From: Aliidiomarina sp.
GTDB lineage: Bacteria > Pseudomonadota > Gammaproteobacteria > Enterobacterales > Alteromonadaceae
Direction of reading: 5' to 3'
NCBI RefSeq assembly: GCF_022565475.1
Contig: NZ_JAIUMR010000003.1
Location: 1-64,000, forward strand
Length of the DNA stretch: 64,000 nucleotides
The notes beneath the pieces were generated by a model, which was given only the letters and a program-made list of their open reading frames with translations, was not told where the DNA came from and made no database searches. Made by a program: the position numbers and the translations under genes. Positions 40,371 through 54,632 of this stretch are shown here, one piece after another; position 1 is the stretch's first letter, and each line of letters starts with the position of its first letter.

Positions 40371-40384
40371 GTTGTTAAGCAAGT

Positions 40385-42061
40385 TTATCGGCGTTTGCCG
40401 CTCGCTGCTTCCTTTTTGTCGATCTGCCGATAGATGTACGTCATCTGCGCAATCGAGATCAAGTTACTGACTAACCAGTAAAGTACCAGACCCGCCGGGA
40501 AGAACAGGAAGAATACCGTAAACATGACCGGCATGTACTGGAGAATCTTCGCCTGCATTGGATCCGTCACTGGCGTTGGCTGTAAGCGCTGCATGAGGAA
40601 CATGCTCGCACCCATGAGCAACGGCAGGATGAAGAATGGGTCACGGCTTGATAGATCGTTAATCCAGAATACGAAGTCTGCATGACGAATCTCTGGGCTT
40701 TCCAGAAGTACCCAATAAAGCGCTAAGAAGATCGGTAATTGCAGGAGCATGGGTAAACACCCACCAAGCGGATTAACCTTCTCTTCTTGGTACATTTTCA
40801 TCATAGCTTGCGAGAGTTTTTGCCGATCATCGCCAAACCTTTCCCGCATTTCTTTCATTTTAGGTGCAATTTTACGCATTTTCGCCATCGACACGTACTG
40901 TGCTTTCGTCAACGGATACAGTAGTGTTTTGACGATGATGGTGACGAGAATAATCGCTAGACCCCAGTTGATGACAACCGATTGCAGGAGCGACAGCAAC
41001 CAGTAAATCGGCTGTGCTAACCACCACAAGAAACCATAGTCGACGGTTAAGTTGAGGTGCTGGGCAAGTTCACGCAAGCGAGCTTGGTCTTTTGGCCCCA
41101 TGTATAAGGCACTTTCAAGGACAATGTTTTGACCCGGTGCGATGGTGTGCGCTGGTCCAATAAAGCCGATCATGCCTTCGCCAAGCGCATTGCGGTTGGT
41201 GTAAAGACGATTGGTTGATTCTTGATCGGGAACCCAAGCGGTCACAAAGTAATGCTCCAACATTGCGACCCAGCCGGCCGGTGTGTTGGTGCTAAAGTTA
41301 CGGTCTTGGATGTCACTAAAACTGTATTTTTTATAGCGGTTACTGTCGCTTGAATAAGCTGCGCCACGATAAGTCGGCATAAACATGCTGCTCCGACCGC
41401 CGTCGACCATGGTTTGTTTTAATTGACCATAGAAGTTCACGGTTTTCGGTGCGTCGCTACGGTTGGTGACGTCGAATGCGACTTTTACCGCGTAGTCACC
41501 ACGGGTAAATGTATAGCGCTTTATGACTTCAGAGCCGTCTTCTTTAACGTAATAGAGCGGCACTTCAAGGGTATCACCCGTCATTTCAAAGCGAGTCTGG
41601 TCAGCGCTGAAGAGTGGGCGGGTTTCGGCGTTATCAATACCGTCAGGACCGATCAAGCCACTTTGGGCGATGTGCAAATGTCCCGGACGCTGGTACAAGA
41701 TGGTGTAACGCGCGGGCTCGCCCAGTGTTTCTGCATGCTGGAGCAGTTCGGCTTGGATTAAATCACCACCACGCAAACTGAGTTTCACACGCAATACGTC
41801 GGTTTCAACCGTAATGGTGTCACCAAGTACCGCCGTGGTATCGGCTGCAGGGACGCTGTCATTACCGCCCGCTACCGGAATGTCACCGTCGAGAGCCGGA
41901 ACATCGGAGGGTACATCGCTTTGACCATTGCTCGCTTGTTCGGTAGGTGCGCTGCTGCGATCAATGCCAGGGGTATTGCCACCCTTGTTTTGCCATTGTT
42001 GGAACATAAAAAACGATAGTACCAAAAGGGCAATAACCAGAATTGTACGTTGCGAATCCAT
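40385..42061 (-). CDS. yidC: Membrane protein insertase YidC
   Basis: A 558-aa insertase. The N-terminal helix (MDSQRTILVIALLVLSFFMF) is followed by a large periplasmic beta domain (about 75-345) and the conserved five-helix core (about 350-540, QSVVINWGLAIILVTIIVKTLLYPLTKAQY, with the groove arginine region and GGCLPMLLQLPIFLALYWVL). It inserts inner-membrane proteins including AtpE and AtpB, which are also encoded here. It is 2 nt after yidD. Confidence 0.98.
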   Translation of the reverse strand: MDSQRTILVIALLVLSFFMFQQWQNKGGNTPGIDRSSAPTEQASNGQSDVPSDVPALDGDIPVAGGNDSVPAADTTAVLGDTITVETDVLRVKLSLRGGDLIQAELLQHAETLGEPARYTILYQRPGHLHIAQSGLIGPDGIDNAETRPLFSADQTRFEMTGDTLEVPLYYVKEDGSEVIKRYTFTRGDYAVKVAFDVTNRSDAPKTVNFYGQLKQTMVDGGRSSMFMPTYRGAAYSSDSNRYKKYSFSDIQDRNFSTNTPAGWVAMLEHYFVTAWVPDQESTNRLYTNRNALGEGMIGFIGPAHTIAPGQNIVLESALYMGPKDQARLRELAQHLNLTVDYGFLWWLAQPIYWLLSLLQSVVINWGLAIILVTIIVKTLLYPLTKAQYVSMAKMRKIAPKMKEMRERFGDDRQKLSQAMMKMYQEEKVNPLGGCLPMLLQLPIFLALYWVLLESPEIRHADFVFWINDLSSRDPFFILPLLMGASMFLMQRLQPTPVTDPMQAKILQYMPVMFTVFFLFFPAGLVLYWLVSNLISIAQMTYIYRQIDKKEAASGKRR

Positions 42062-42063
42062 AG

Positions 42064-42393
42064 TTACTCTTTCTCTTTTTGTGATTTCCTAGTCTCGAGT
42101 TCGCGAAGTTCCGCAGACAAAGTTTCTTCGTCTGTCCACTCCGACTCTGTTCCGGGAACCGGATCAAAACCACCGGGATGACCCGGATGACATTTACTAA
42201 TTCTTCGACTGGCGAGCAAAAGCCCCTTCAGAGCGCCATGTTTCTTTAAAGCGACGACGGCATATTCTGAACAGGTTGGCACAAAACGACAACGCGGACC
42301 TAATAGCGGACTAATAAACCACTGATAAAGTCGAATGCAGCCGGTTAAGAGGCCGACGAGTATTGCACGCAGCGCTTGCTTAATTTTCGCCAT
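42064..42393 (-). CDS. yidD: Membrane-protein insertion efficiency factor YidD
   Basis: A 109-aa protein with the invariant block [37 protein letters not shown] and the [13 protein letters not shown] segment. YidD is a small amphipathic protein that aids YidC-dependent insertion. It overlaps the 3' end of rnpA by 49 nt, the usual arrangement. The C-terminal 25 residues are a charged extension. Confidence 0.96.
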   Translation of the reverse strand: MAKIKQALRAILVGLLTGCIRLYQWFISPLLGPRCRFVPTCSEYAVVALKKHGALKGLLLASRRISKCHPGHPGGFDPVPGTESEWTDEETLSAELRELETRKSQKEKE

Positions 42394-42719
42394 AAATAAT
42401 TCAGTAATTCGCTCAGGGCATGATTGTCTAATTTGGTCACCCCTGGCTTAGCGATGACGATAATATCAAAGCCTGACAGTTTATGCTGCTTTAAACGATA
42501 AGTTTCGCGTACAATTCGTTTAATTTTATTGCGGTCGACAGCACGTTTGGCAGTTTTTTTGCTTATTGTGACGCCCAAGCGCGGATAGGCCAGGTCATTT
42601 GGTTTCGCGAGCATGGTAAATTCGCGACTGACGGCTTTTACAGGGGGATTATTGAAGACGTTTTGAAAGTCTACGGGAGTTAACAGACGTAACTCCCGAG
42701 GATATGCGTACTGAGTCAC
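42345..42719 (-). CDS. rnpA: Ribonuclease P protein component
   Basis: A 124-aa basic protein. It starts [21 protein letters not shown] and carries the RNA-binding motif [17 protein letters not shown] (the RNR signature with Lys for the second Arg), then [11 protein letters not shown]. With the RNA subunit (not in this window) it processes tRNA 5' ends. It lies 23 nt after rpmH. Confidence 0.97.
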   Translation of the reverse strand: MTQYAYPRELRLLTPVDFQNVFNNPPVKAVSREFTMLAKPNDLAYPRLGVTISKKTAKRAVDRNKIKRIVRETYRLKQHKLSGFDIIVIAKPGVTKLDNHALSELLNYLWRKLSKRCVQYSSAS

Positions 42720-42742
42720 TCAGCTGCCTGAGCTTAACTGAA

Positions 42743-43003
<261 letters not shown>

Positions 43004-43160
43004 CTAGCTTAGACGGGCTATTTTACGTAGAATGGAAGGTCGGGTGAAGCGCGATCGCAGGTAAGGATCGCGCTTAGGATCCGAATCGCTCGTAAAGGTC
43101 TTGTGGCAGTAGTCTGCTGCGAAATTGATAACAATAAGAATCGAGAAAGAGGAGTGTTTC

Positions 43161-44561
43161 GTGAGTAATTCACTGTGGCACAATTGTGCGACACGATTAC
43201 AAAATGAGTTGCCTGCGCAGCAATTCAGTACGTGGATCCGCCCGCTGCAGGTTGACTTCGAAAACAACACGCTCTTTCTTTACGCACCCAACACCTATGT
43301 TATGGAATGGGTGAAAGACAAGTATTTAAAACAGATCATAACCTTTCTCCGCGCAACCGCTGGTGACGAAGCGCCGAATGTTGAGCTCCGAGTGGGGGGT
43401 GCGCGGAAACCACAAGATCTCGGCGCCAGTGCAACGAGAGCAACAGCGCCTGAGCGCAATTCAGCACCAGCACCGAGCCGTGCTCCTGCAGAGCCCGCGA
43501 AACCAACAACGAATCCGGCTGACCGGCCAATTTCTTTACAGCACAGCAATCTGCAACCGACCTATACGTTTGAAAACTTCGTTGAAGGTCGCTCGAACCA
43601 GTTAGCGCGCGCCGCAGCATTACAAGTCGCGGAGAATCCGGGCAAGGCCTATAACCCTTTATTTATTTATGGCGGTACCGGTTTAGGTAAAACGCATCTG
43701 TTGCATTCAATAGGCAATGGCATTTTGGCCAACAAGCCGGACGCGAAAGTATTTTATTTGCGCGCTGAGCGATTTGTTCAAGACATGGTGTACGCCATGA
43801 AACACAACAAAATTGACAGCTTTAAAGATAGCTATCGTAGTGTCGATGCCTTATTGATTGATGACGTGCAGTTTTTCGCAAAAAAAGACCACTTTCAAGA
43901 CGAGTTCTTCCATACCTTCAACTGGCTTCTCGAAGGAAATCAACAGGTTATACTGACAAGTGATGTTTACCCGAAAGAAATTGAAGGGGTCGACGAACGT
44001 TTGAAGTCGAGGTTTGGTTGGGGTTTAACCGTAGCCATCGAACCACCGGAATTACCGACTCGCGTCGCTATTTTGGAACGCAAGGCGGAAGAGCGTAAAA
44101 TCAAGCTACCGCACGAGGTCGCATTTTTCATTGCTAAGCGTTTACGCTCAAACGTTCGTGAATTGGAAGGTGCGTTGAACCGAGTCATAGCGAATGTGAC
44201 ACTGACCGGTCGCGATATCACCATCGATTTTGTGAAAGAAGCCTTGCGTGACTTGATCGCTGCTCAAGAGCGGCTGGTGACAATCGATAACATTCAGCGT
44301 ACGGTGGCAGAATATTATCATATTAAGGTCTCCGACTTAACCTCGAAGCGCCGAACGCGCTCGGTCGCGCGCCCTCGTCAGGTTGCTATGGCGTTAGCAA
44401 AAGAGTTAACCAGCCACAGCTTGCCAGAAATTGGAGATGCCTTTGGCGGGCGTGATCATACAACGGTATTGCACGCTTGCCGGAAGGTTAAAGAACTCAT
44501 TGAATCAGACCACGAAATTCAGGAAGACTATCGTAACTTGAACCGGACCTTATCGGTTTGA
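43161..44561 (+). CDS. dnaA: Replication initiator DnaA
   Basis: A 466-aa initiator from the GTG at 43161 (GAGGAG 9 nt upstream, and [22 protein letters not shown] matches the family start; an in-frame ATG at 43125 is not used). Domain I spans about 1-80, a Pro/Ala-rich linker about 85-130, the AAA+ domain III about 135-345 (P-loop [19 protein letters not shown]), and domain IV with the DnaA-box motif [15 protein letters not shown]. It binds the boxes at 25.1-25.4 kb. It heads dnaA-dnaN-recF-gyrB. Confidence 0.98.
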   Translation: MSNSLWHNCATRLQNELPAQQFSTWIRPLQVDFENNTLFLYAPNTYVMEWVKDKYLKQIITFLRATAGDEAPNVELRVGGARKPQDLGASATRATAPERNSAPAPSRAPAEPAKPTTNPADRPISLQHSNLQPTYTFENFVEGRSNQLARAAALQVAENPGKAYNPLFIYGGTGLGKTHLLHSIGNGILANKPDAKVFYLRAERFVQDMVYAMKHNKIDSFKDSYRSVDALLIDDVQFFAKKDHFQDEFFHTFNWLLEGNQQVILTSDVYPKEIEGVDERLKSRFGWGLTVAIEPPELPTRVAILERKAEERKIKLPHEVAFFIAKRLRSNVRELEGALNRVIANVTLTGRDITIDFVKEALRDLIAAQERLVTIDNIQRTVAEYYHIKVSDLTSKRRTRSVARPRQVAMALAKELTSHSLPEIGDAFGGRDHTTVLHACRKVKELIESDHEIQEDYRNLNRTLSV

Positions 44562-44597
44562 TGCGACAACTAAATAATAAGAAGAGGAGTTAACCGC

Positions 44598-45698
44598 ATG
44601 AAATTTACAATCTCACGGGATGCTTTGCTCAAACCGTTGCAGGTCGTTAGTGGTGCTGTCGAGCGTCGGACGACCTTACCGATTCTCAGTAACGTGCTCT
44701 TGCAAGTGAGTGAGGAGAGTTTGCGGTTAACAGGTACAGATCTCGAAGTTGAGCTGGTGTCGGAAGTTACTTTAGAGCAAGCACAGCCGGGCGATGTGAC
44801 CATTCCAGCGAAGAAGCTGCTCGATATTGTTCGCTCGTTGCCGGAAGGCGCTGAAGTAACGATTACCGCCAGCGATGATAAAGCCTTAGTGAAGTCGGGT
44901 AAAAGCCGCTTTTCATTGAGTACCCTGCCAGCAAGTGATTATCCAAACATCGATGAATGGGAGAGTGAAGTCCAGATCGAGATGGAGCAAGGCAATTTAC
45001 GCGACTTGATGGATAAAACCCATTTCTCGATGGCGAACCAAGATGTTCGTTATTACTTGAACGGCATGTTGTTCGAAGTGAACGAAGACATTCTGCGTAC
45101 AGTCGCAACCGACGGCCATCGTTTAGCGCTGTCGGCGGTGAAACTTGAGCAAGCGGCGTTGCCGCATAAACAAGTCATTGTGCCGCGCAAAGGCGTGTCG
45201 GAATTGCTGCGATTACTTGAAGACGATGACAGTGTCGTTTCACTGTCACTGGGACAGAACCATATTCGTGTGGCAACCGGACGAATGACCTTTACCAGTA
45301 AGCTGCTCGATGGCCGTTTCCCAGATTACCGTCGGGTACTGCCTACCGGAGGCGACCGGATTGTGGTTGCTGATCGCGATTTATTGCGTCAGGCCTGTGT
45401 ACGCGCGTCGATTTTGTCGAATGAGAAATTCCGCGGTGTGCGGGTTGGGTTGGATACGAATGAAATCGTGCTGACCGCCAATAACCCGGAACAAGAGCAA
45501 GCCGAAGAGCGCTTAGAAGTGGATTACAATAATGAAGCATTTGAGATCGGCTTCAACGTGACGTATTTACTTGATGTGTTGAATTCGATTCACGGCGAGC
45601 AAGTGAAAATTACCTTAAGCGACCCAAATAGCAGCGCGATCGTCGAAGACAATCAAGACGAAGGTGCGCTTTACGTGGTTATGCCGATGCGTCTATAG
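44598..45698 (+). CDS. dnaN: DNA polymerase III beta sliding clamp
   Basis: A 366-aa ring protein that begins MKFTISRDALLKPLQVVSGAVERRTTLPILSNVLL and ends in the conserved VVMPMRL; HRLALSAVKLE and FTSKLLDGRFPDYRRVLP are intact. It dimerises around DNA and tethers polymerases. It lies 36 nt after dnaA with AGAGGAG upstream. Confidence 0.98.
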   Translation: MKFTISRDALLKPLQVVSGAVERRTTLPILSNVLLQVSEESLRLTGTDLEVELVSEVTLEQAQPGDVTIPAKKLLDIVRSLPEGAEVTITASDDKALVKSGKSRFSLSTLPASDYPNIDEWESEVQIEMEQGNLRDLMDKTHFSMANQDVRYYLNGMLFEVNEDILRTVATDGHRLALSAVKLEQAALPHKQVIVPRKGVSELLRLLEDDDSVVSLSLGQNHIRVATGRMTFTSKLLDGRFPDYRRVLPTGGDRIVVADRDLLRQACVRASILSNEKFRGVRVGLDTNEIVLTANNPEQEQAEERLEVDYNNEAFEIGFNVTYLLDVLNSIHGEQVKITLSDPNSSAIVEDNQDEGALYVVMPMRL

Positions 45699-45728
45699 GC
45701 GTTCCTTTGAGGCTTTAATTACTTCATT

Positions 45729-49248
<3,520 letters not shown>

Positions 49249-49282
49249 GACGCGATGTAAATAGCGCTAAACCATAAAGTAG

Positions 49283-49315
49283 AAACCCCGCAACGAACGT
49301 TAGCGGGGTTTTTTT
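49283..49315 (+). terminator. Terminator of dnaA-dnaN-recF-gyrB
   Basis: AACCCCGC and GCGGGGTT with an 11-nt loop, followed by a run of seven T. It lies 35 nt after the gyrB stop codon and overlaps the 3' end of the next, convergent gene. Confidence 0.92.
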
Positions 49316-49587
49316 CTATTCGGTGCTTGGGGTGTCTTTAATACCATATGACGAACGATGAGCGCCGTCATAATGCCGGTCAGTCCGAGGAAGGTGATGA
49401 GTACAGTCAGCAACCCGGCGAAATCGAGGCTAGGATCAAAATACCAGCGCAGACTTGCAACCAAGGTCACTAACAGCACGGGCGCTGCTATGCACAGCAC
49501 ATAGCTGAGCCACTTGCGGGTTTTTGCTGCGACATTACCGATCCAAATACAGAAAAAAATAACGGCTAAATACACTAAAAAGGCCAT
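49300..49587 (-). CDS. Small membrane protein of unknown function
   Basis: A 95-aa protein from the ATG at 49587, where GGAGAAG gives a good ribosome site (an in-frame start 36 nt earlier does not). Three hydrophobic helices (about 2-20, 25-45, 55-80) are followed by a basic C-terminal tail. I do not recognise it. The 3' end runs into the gyrB terminator. It lies just downstream of glyS and may be cotranscribed with it. Confidence 0.55.
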   Translation of the reverse strand: MAFLVYLAVIFFCIWIGNVAAKTRKWLSYVLCIAAPVLLVTLVASLRWYFDPSLDFAGLLTVLITFLGLTGIMTALIVRHMVLKTPQAPNRKKPR

Positions 49588-49649
49588 CACACTTCTCCTT
49601 TGCCGGTAGGTTGGATGACACAAGCCAATTGACTTGTGCCATCGCCAGC

Positions 49650-51722
49650 TTACGACTGTAACAACGAAATATCTGCGACGTTGAGGAATTGGTCGCGCAG
49701 CTCATTGAGCAGGCTCAATCGGTTACGGCGAATCGCTTCGTCGTCAGCGTTGACCATGACCTCATCGAAAAAGCGATCGACAGGCTCTCGGAGTGTCGCT
49801 AACGCGCTGAGAGCGGCGGCATAATCACCATTGATAGCAGCTGTCGAAACCGTGTCACGAAGGCCACTGAGAGCCCTATAGAGCGCCTTTTCTGCGTCTT
49901 CATGTAGCAACGACACATCAACCGTGGTGAGGGTAATCTCACTCTTGGCAAGAATATTACTCACCCGTTTATTGGCCGCAGCAAGTGCTTCCGCTTGTGG
50001 GTTCGAGCGGAACTCAGCGACGGCTTTCACTCGATGGTCAAAGTCGAGCGCTATCGTTGGACGGCGAGCTAACACCGCTTGGATGACATCGACCGAAATC
50101 GATTGCTCTTGATACCACGCCCGGAAACGACCGAGGAGGAAGTCGACCACTTGGGCGGTAACTTCGTCTGGATTCTTAATAATGTTTCCGTAATTGGCGA
50201 CGGCACTACGAACTAAAGTTTCTACGTCCAATGGCAATTGCTTTTCCACTAAGATGCGAAGCATGCCAATAGCAGCGCGGCGCAAACCAAATGGGTCACG
50301 GTCGCCGGTTGGGATTTGCCCGATCCCAAAGATGCCAGAAAGCGTGTCGAGCTTGTCGGCGAGAGCGACTGCACAACCTTCTAAACTGGTCGGCAGGGAA
50401 TCACCAGCAAAGCGCGGACGATAATGCGCTTCAATAGCGCTAGCGACCGCTTCGCTTTCACCGTCATGACGCGCATAGTGCATGCCCATGATGCCTTGGA
50501 CTTCTGGGAATTCCATGACCATGGAACTCACTAAGTCGGCTTTCGCTAATAAGCCTGCACGCGCCGCTGCGTTTTTGTCGGCTTTAAGCTCGTCGGCAAT
50601 GAACCGCGAGGTGGCTTCCATACGCCGGGCTTTATCGCCAATACTGCCAAGTTCTTTTTGGAAGAGAACGGTGTCGAGCTTGTCCAATCGATCGGCGAGC
50701 TTGGTCTTCTTGTCGGACTCGAAGAAGAATTGAGCATCGGCTAAGCGTGGACGAATGACTTTCTCGTTGCCTTGGATGACTTGCTGCGGGTCACGGCTTT
50801 GGATGTTACTGATGAAAATAAAACGGGGGAGTAAATCGCCGTTTTCATTCACCAGCGGGAAGTACCGCTGGTCGTCCTTCATGGTGTAAATCAGCGCCTC
50901 TTTGGGCACCGCAAGGAAGGACTCATCAAAGTTGGCGACCATAGGTACCGGATACTCCACAAGGGACGCAACTTCGTCAATGAGGTCTTCATCCCAAACG
51001 GGCACGGCGTCTTCTGCTTTCGCCAGTTCGACGACCGATTCGCGAATGGTTTCGCGCCGTGCCGCAAAACTGGCGACCACATGCCCTGAAGCCAAAACTT
51101 CAGCGTAATTGGCTGCGTGGTCAACCGTCAATCGCTCAGGATGATGGAATCGATGTCCGTTCACCTTATTGTCACTTTGCACACCAAACAACTCTGCATC
51201 AAGCACTTCGTGATCGAGCATGACGGTGAGTGTGTGCAATGGACGAATAAACTGATAGGAGGTTGAGCCCCAGCGCATCGCTTTTGGAATTGGCAGTTGC
51301 TTCACAGCTTGGTCGATGAAACCCTGCACTAGGTCACGAATACTCTTACCAGCGACAGTTGCATTATACAGCAGCCATTCACCCTTATCGGTTTTCAACC
51401 GCTCCGCATCGGCGACGGTAATACCCAAACCGCGAGCCCAGCCTTCGGCGGCACGCGTCGGATTGCCATCCGCATCAAAGGCGGCTTGGATTGCCGGCCC
51501 ACGTTTCTCGACGATCTCATCGGCTTGTTGTGCTTCGACGCTTTTAAACAACACCGCTAAACGGCGCGGCGTTGCGAACGATTCGACGTCTTCAAAAGAC
51601 AGGCGAGCTTGGTTTAATTCAGCGACGAAACTAGCCGTAAAACTCTCACTTAAGCCCTTTAGCGCTTTCGGTGGCAGCTCTTCGGTGCCGAGCTCAATCA
51701 GTAAATCGTGACGCTGACTCAT
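49650..51722 (-). CDS. glyS: Glycyl-tRNA synthetase beta subunit
   Basis: A 690-aa subunit. It starts [24 protein letters not shown], and [19 protein letters not shown] is the HD-like domain region with conserved residues; the C-terminal part contains the anticodon-binding-type helical domain. It charges tRNA-Gly as an alpha2beta2 enzyme. Its ATG overlaps the glyQ stop by 4 nt. Confidence 0.98.
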   Translation of the reverse strand: MSQRHDLLIELGTEELPPKALKGLSESFTASFVAELNQARLSFEDVESFATPRRLAVLFKSVEAQQADEIVEKRGPAIQAAFDADGNPTRAAEGWARGLGITVADAERLKTDKGEWLLYNATVAGKSIRDLVQGFIDQAVKQLPIPKAMRWGSTSYQFIRPLHTLTVMLDHEVLDAELFGVQSDNKVNGHRFHHPERLTVDHAANYAEVLASGHVVASFAARRETIRESVVELAKAEDAVPVWDEDLIDEVASLVEYPVPMVANFDESFLAVPKEALIYTMKDDQRYFPLVNENGDLLPRFIFISNIQSRDPQQVIQGNEKVIRPRLADAQFFFESDKKTKLADRLDKLDTVLFQKELGSIGDKARRMEATSRFIADELKADKNAAARAGLLAKADLVSSMVMEFPEVQGIMGMHYARHDGESEAVASAIEAHYRPRFAGDSLPTSLEGCAVALADKLDTLSGIFGIGQIPTGDRDPFGLRRAAIGMLRILVEKQLPLDVETLVRSAVANYGNIIKNPDEVTAQVVDFLLGRFRAWYQEQSISVDVIQAVLARRPTIALDFDHRVKAVAEFRSNPQAEALAAANKRVSNILAKSEITLTTVDVSLLHEDAEKALYRALSGLRDTVSTAAINGDYAAALSALATLREPVDRFFDEVMVNADDEAIRRNRLSLLNELRDQFLNVADISLLQS

Positions 51723-52690
51723 GCTTTCGCTCCTTTCTTTTGCGCTTTTTCTTTATTCTTGCAGTATACGGCGAGCGCTGCTTCAGCGTCTGCCTTCTCT
51801 GCCAATGGGAAACCAAGTTCGGCACGAGCCGCGAAGTAGGCTTCCGCACAGGCTTTCGCCATTGTGCGCACACGTAAAATATAGCGTTGACGTTCGGTCA
51901 CCGAGATGGCGTGTCGGGCGTCGAGTAAGTTAAATGCATGCGATGCACGCATCACTTGCTCGTACGCTGGCAATGGCAGGTTGTTGCTGATGAGTAACTC
52001 ACATTCCTTTTCGCAGGACTCAAAGCGGTCAAACAAAACAGCGACATCAGCATGCTCGAAGTTATAGGCCGATTGCTCAACTTCGTTTTGATGGAACACG
52101 TCACGGTAGTAGATGGTACCGCGTGGTCCTGTCGTCCAGACTAAGTCGTAAATACTATCGACGCCTTGGATATACATCGCCAAGCGTTCAAGACCGTAGG
52201 TGATTTCCCCAGCCACAGGCTTACATTCGAGGCCACCAACTTGCTGGAAGTAAGTAAACTGCGTCACTTCCATGCCATTTAGCCAAACTTCCCAACCAAG
52301 CCCCCAAGCGCCAAGGGTGGGCGATTCCCAGTTGTCTTCAACGAAGCGGATGTCGTGTACCAGCGGATCGAATCCAAGCAACTTCAGCGAGCCGAGATAC
52401 AGCTCCTGTAGATCAGCAGGATTCGGCTTCATGATCACCTGAAACTGATAATAATGTTGCAATCGGTTCGGATTCTCACCATAGCGGCCATCGGTTGGAC
52501 GGCGGCAAGGCTGCACATACGCGTAGCTCGACGGTTCCGGTCCGATCGAGCGCAAGAAGGTCATCGGGTGAAAGGTTCCCGCTCCGACTTCCATATCGAG
52601 GGGTTGAACAATCGCGCAACCTTGCTGTGCCCAATAATCTTGTAGGGCGAGAATTAAACCCTGAAATGTTTTAACGTCAAATTTTTCCAT
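51719..52690 (-). CDS. glyQ: Glycyl-tRNA synthetase alpha subunit
   Basis: A 323-aa class II catalytic subunit. It has [66 protein letters not shown] (motif 2), and [29 protein letters not shown] (motif 3). The C terminus has a KKGAKA-type basic end. It is the first gene of the glyQ-glyS pair, divergent from tag. Confidence 0.98.
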   Translation of the reverse strand: MEKFDVKTFQGLILALQDYWAQQGCAIVQPLDMEVGAGTFHPMTFLRSIGPEPSSYAYVQPCRRPTDGRYGENPNRLQHYYQFQVIMKPNPADLQELYLGSLKLLGFDPLVHDIRFVEDNWESPTLGAWGLGWEVWLNGMEVTQFTYFQQVGGLECKPVAGEITYGLERLAMYIQGVDSIYDLVWTTGPRGTIYYRDVFHQNEVEQSAYNFEHADVAVLFDRFESCEKECELLISNNLPLPAYEQVMRASHAFNLLDARHAISVTERQRYILRVRTMAKACAEAYFAARAELGFPLAEKADAEAALAVYCKNKEKAQKKGAKA

Positions 52691-52790
52691 GAGATTTCCA
52701 CTTCAATTCGGCCGAATTTCCGCTGTGCAGCGGCATGGGATTTGTGTGATTATACACTGAGCAAGCGCCGAATTTATAGGGAGAAAGCGC

Positions 52791-53372
52791 ATGGGAATGG
52801 ACAATCAGTCAATTAATCGCTGCCCTTGGTGTTTAGGGCATGCCGATTACGAGCAATACCACGATGAACTCTGGGGTAAACCCGTCCGTGATAGTGTCGA
52901 ACTGTTTGCTAAATTATGCCTCGATGGCCAACAGGCTGGACTGAGCTGGATTACGATTTTACGTAAACAAGCCAATTATGAGGCTGTGTTTTTTGGCTTC
53001 GATCCACATCGATTAGCGCAGATTCAAGGGGAGGCACGTGCGACCTTTATCGAAGCGCAGATGCACAACAGCGGCATTGTTCGCAATCGCTTAAAGATTA
53101 ATTCTATCTTTAAAAATGCCGATGCGTTTGTTCGACTCCATGAACAAGGTGTAGATTTCAGTCAGTGGCTGTGGTCGTTCGTGGGCCATGCGCCGATCGC
53201 GAATCAGCCTAAGTCCATGGGCGACGTACCGACAGAAACTGCCGAGTCGCAAGCGTTGTCAAAGGCGCTGAAGAAAGCAGGATTTACCTTTGTTGGCCCA
53301 ACGATTGTCTATGCGTTTATGCAAGCAGTCGGTATGGTGAACGACCATCTCGTTGATTGTGATTTTAAATAG
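52791..53372 (+). CDS. tag: DNA-3-methyladenine glycosylase I
   Basis: A 193-aa base-excision enzyme. The zinc ligands of E. coli Tag are matched by Cys11, His24 (QYHDELWG) and the C-terminal NDHLVDC. The active-site block reads LCLDGQQAGLSWITILRKQANY, in which E. coli Glu38 is replaced by Asp45. It removes 3-methyladenine from alkylated DNA. It is divergent from glyQ and 9 nt from the next lipoprotein gene. Confidence 0.96.
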   Translation: MGMDNQSINRCPWCLGHADYEQYHDELWGKPVRDSVELFAKLCLDGQQAGLSWITILRKQANYEAVFFGFDPHRLAQIQGEARATFIEAQMHNSGIVRNRLKINSIFKNADAFVRLHEQGVDFSQWLWSFVGHAPIANQPKSMGDVPTETAESQALSKALKKAGFTFVGPTIVYAFMQAVGMVNDHLVDCDFK

Positions 53373-53381
53373 GGAAAAGTG

Positions 53382-54566
53382 ATGACAGTATTTGCCAGGG
53401 TAATTGGTACCGGCGTAGCCATGAGTGTAATTGCGATATTAGCGGGTTGTACGAGCCTCGTCGAACGCCAAATCCTCAACATGGAACCTGTGAGTGGCAT
53501 GGCCAGCGTAGAATTTGCGGTCGCACCGAATCGACAAAAGGTCTGTAGTGCGACGGTTGAGCATCGGTGTCTTCATTATCTTGATTTAGCCGATGTTCAA
53601 GCCATTTACGACGAGGGTCAAATGACCCATGAGGAGTTTAAGTGGACGCTAACGTTGCGCAATTCACGGGAACCTGAACTTAGCGAATACTTTTCAGAGG
53701 AAACCTTATTTCGCTTACCCGAGCTTGCCGATGATGCTCCTGTTGTCATCGTGGCACCGGGTTACGGAATGAAGTCCGCGCACTTGTTTGCACCAACGGG
53801 AGTTTGGTTACGCTCACTAGGGTTTCGCCCATTGATTATTGCCGGACCGACGGAAACGAACCCGATGGCATTCGGTTTGCCGAATCTCACATTGATTCGC
53901 GATCACGTGATCAATAACTATGGAGACGCGCCGGTCGTATTAATGGGCTTTTCGATGGGGATGATGGCAACGACCGAGCTTGAGCGTTTATTCATTGACA
54001 AGGACGTACAGCCTTCAGGTCTGGTGTTCGTGGCGCCGATGAACGATTTTCGTAGCGACGCCAATTTTATGTTTCAGCAACTGAAGGAGATGGACTGGCG
54101 CTTACGGTGGTTTGTCTCCGACTCGCGTTTCGATGCGGCCCTTGGCAATATTATCACTCGCAGTGGCGAAACCGAGCGGATGACCACGCTTGCACAGCGT
54201 TTGGAAGCGACGCAAAGCCCGGCACTTGTGCTCGCAGGACGGACCGACGAAGTTGTTGATTTGCAGGTGAGTCGCAAAGCCGTGGAACGCTGGTTAGGCG
54301 TCGAGAATTTGCAGGTGCTGAATGAGTACCCTGAGGTTGATACCGACTTACCGGTGACTGTCACAATGCCAAATCCGGACATAGAACGCTTCAAAGTCTT
54401 TCAAATTGAGCAAGGGAATAAGCGCTATCTTGAATATGAGTTGCTCGGACATACGTCGATGGTCGCCATGTTGAAGCCGATACGTGGGCACATCGAGGAG
54501 TGGCTGCAGCAGTTTGTTGAAATACGTGAAGCACCGCCGGAACTCGAGGTACCGGAGGTCATGTAG
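53382..54566 (+). CDS. Alpha/beta-hydrolase lipoprotein
   Basis: A 394-aa protein. The signal peptide ends in a lipobox (LAGC, then TSLVERQ), so it is probably lipid-anchored. The alpha/beta-hydrolase fold is shown by VVIVAPGYGMKSAHLFAPTGVWLRSLGF (oxyanion region), the nucleophile elbow LMGFSMGMMATTEL, and LVLAGRTDEVVDLQ with a possible catalytic Asp. The late His is probably in LLGHTSMV. The substrate is unknown. It follows tag by 9 nt and ends at a parS-containing inverted repeat. The true start is ATG 53382 next to an in-frame GTG. Confidence 0.82.
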   Translation: MTVFARVIGTGVAMSVIAILAGCTSLVERQILNMEPVSGMASVEFAVAPNRQKVCSATVEHRCLHYLDLADVQAIYDEGQMTHEEFKWTLTLRNSREPELSEYFSEETLFRLPELADDAPVVIVAPGYGMKSAHLFAPTGVWLRSLGFRPLIIAGPTETNPMAFGLPNLTLIRDHVINNYGDAPVVLMGFSMGMMATTELERLFIDKDVQPSGLVFVAPMNDFRSDANFMFQQLKEMDWRLRWFVSDSRFDAALGNIITRSGETERMTTLAQRLEATQSPALVLAGRTDEVVDLQVSRKAVERWLGVENLQVLNEYPEVDTDLPVTVTMPNPDIERFKVFQIEQGNKRYLEYELLGHTSMVAMLKPIRGHIEEWLQQFVEIREAPPELEVPEVM

Positions 54567-54577
54567 TTCAGTAGGAC

Positions 54578-54609
54578 TTCCCCAAGGTTCCATGTGGAAC
54601 ATTGGGGAA
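54578..54609. terminator. Inverted repeat that contains parS site 3
   Basis: Arms 54578-54592 and 54595-54609 pair over 15 bp with one mismatch around the parS core. The repeat lies between two convergent genes and may also terminate transcription, though no T-run is present. Confidence 0.55.
54586..54601. other. parS: parS-like ParB-binding site 3
   Basis: GGTTCCATGTGGAACA differs from the perfect palindrome at two positions. It is intergenic, between convergent genes. Confidence 0.75.
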
Positions 54610-54632
54610 CGGAGTTCAAGACCGACCATCGG

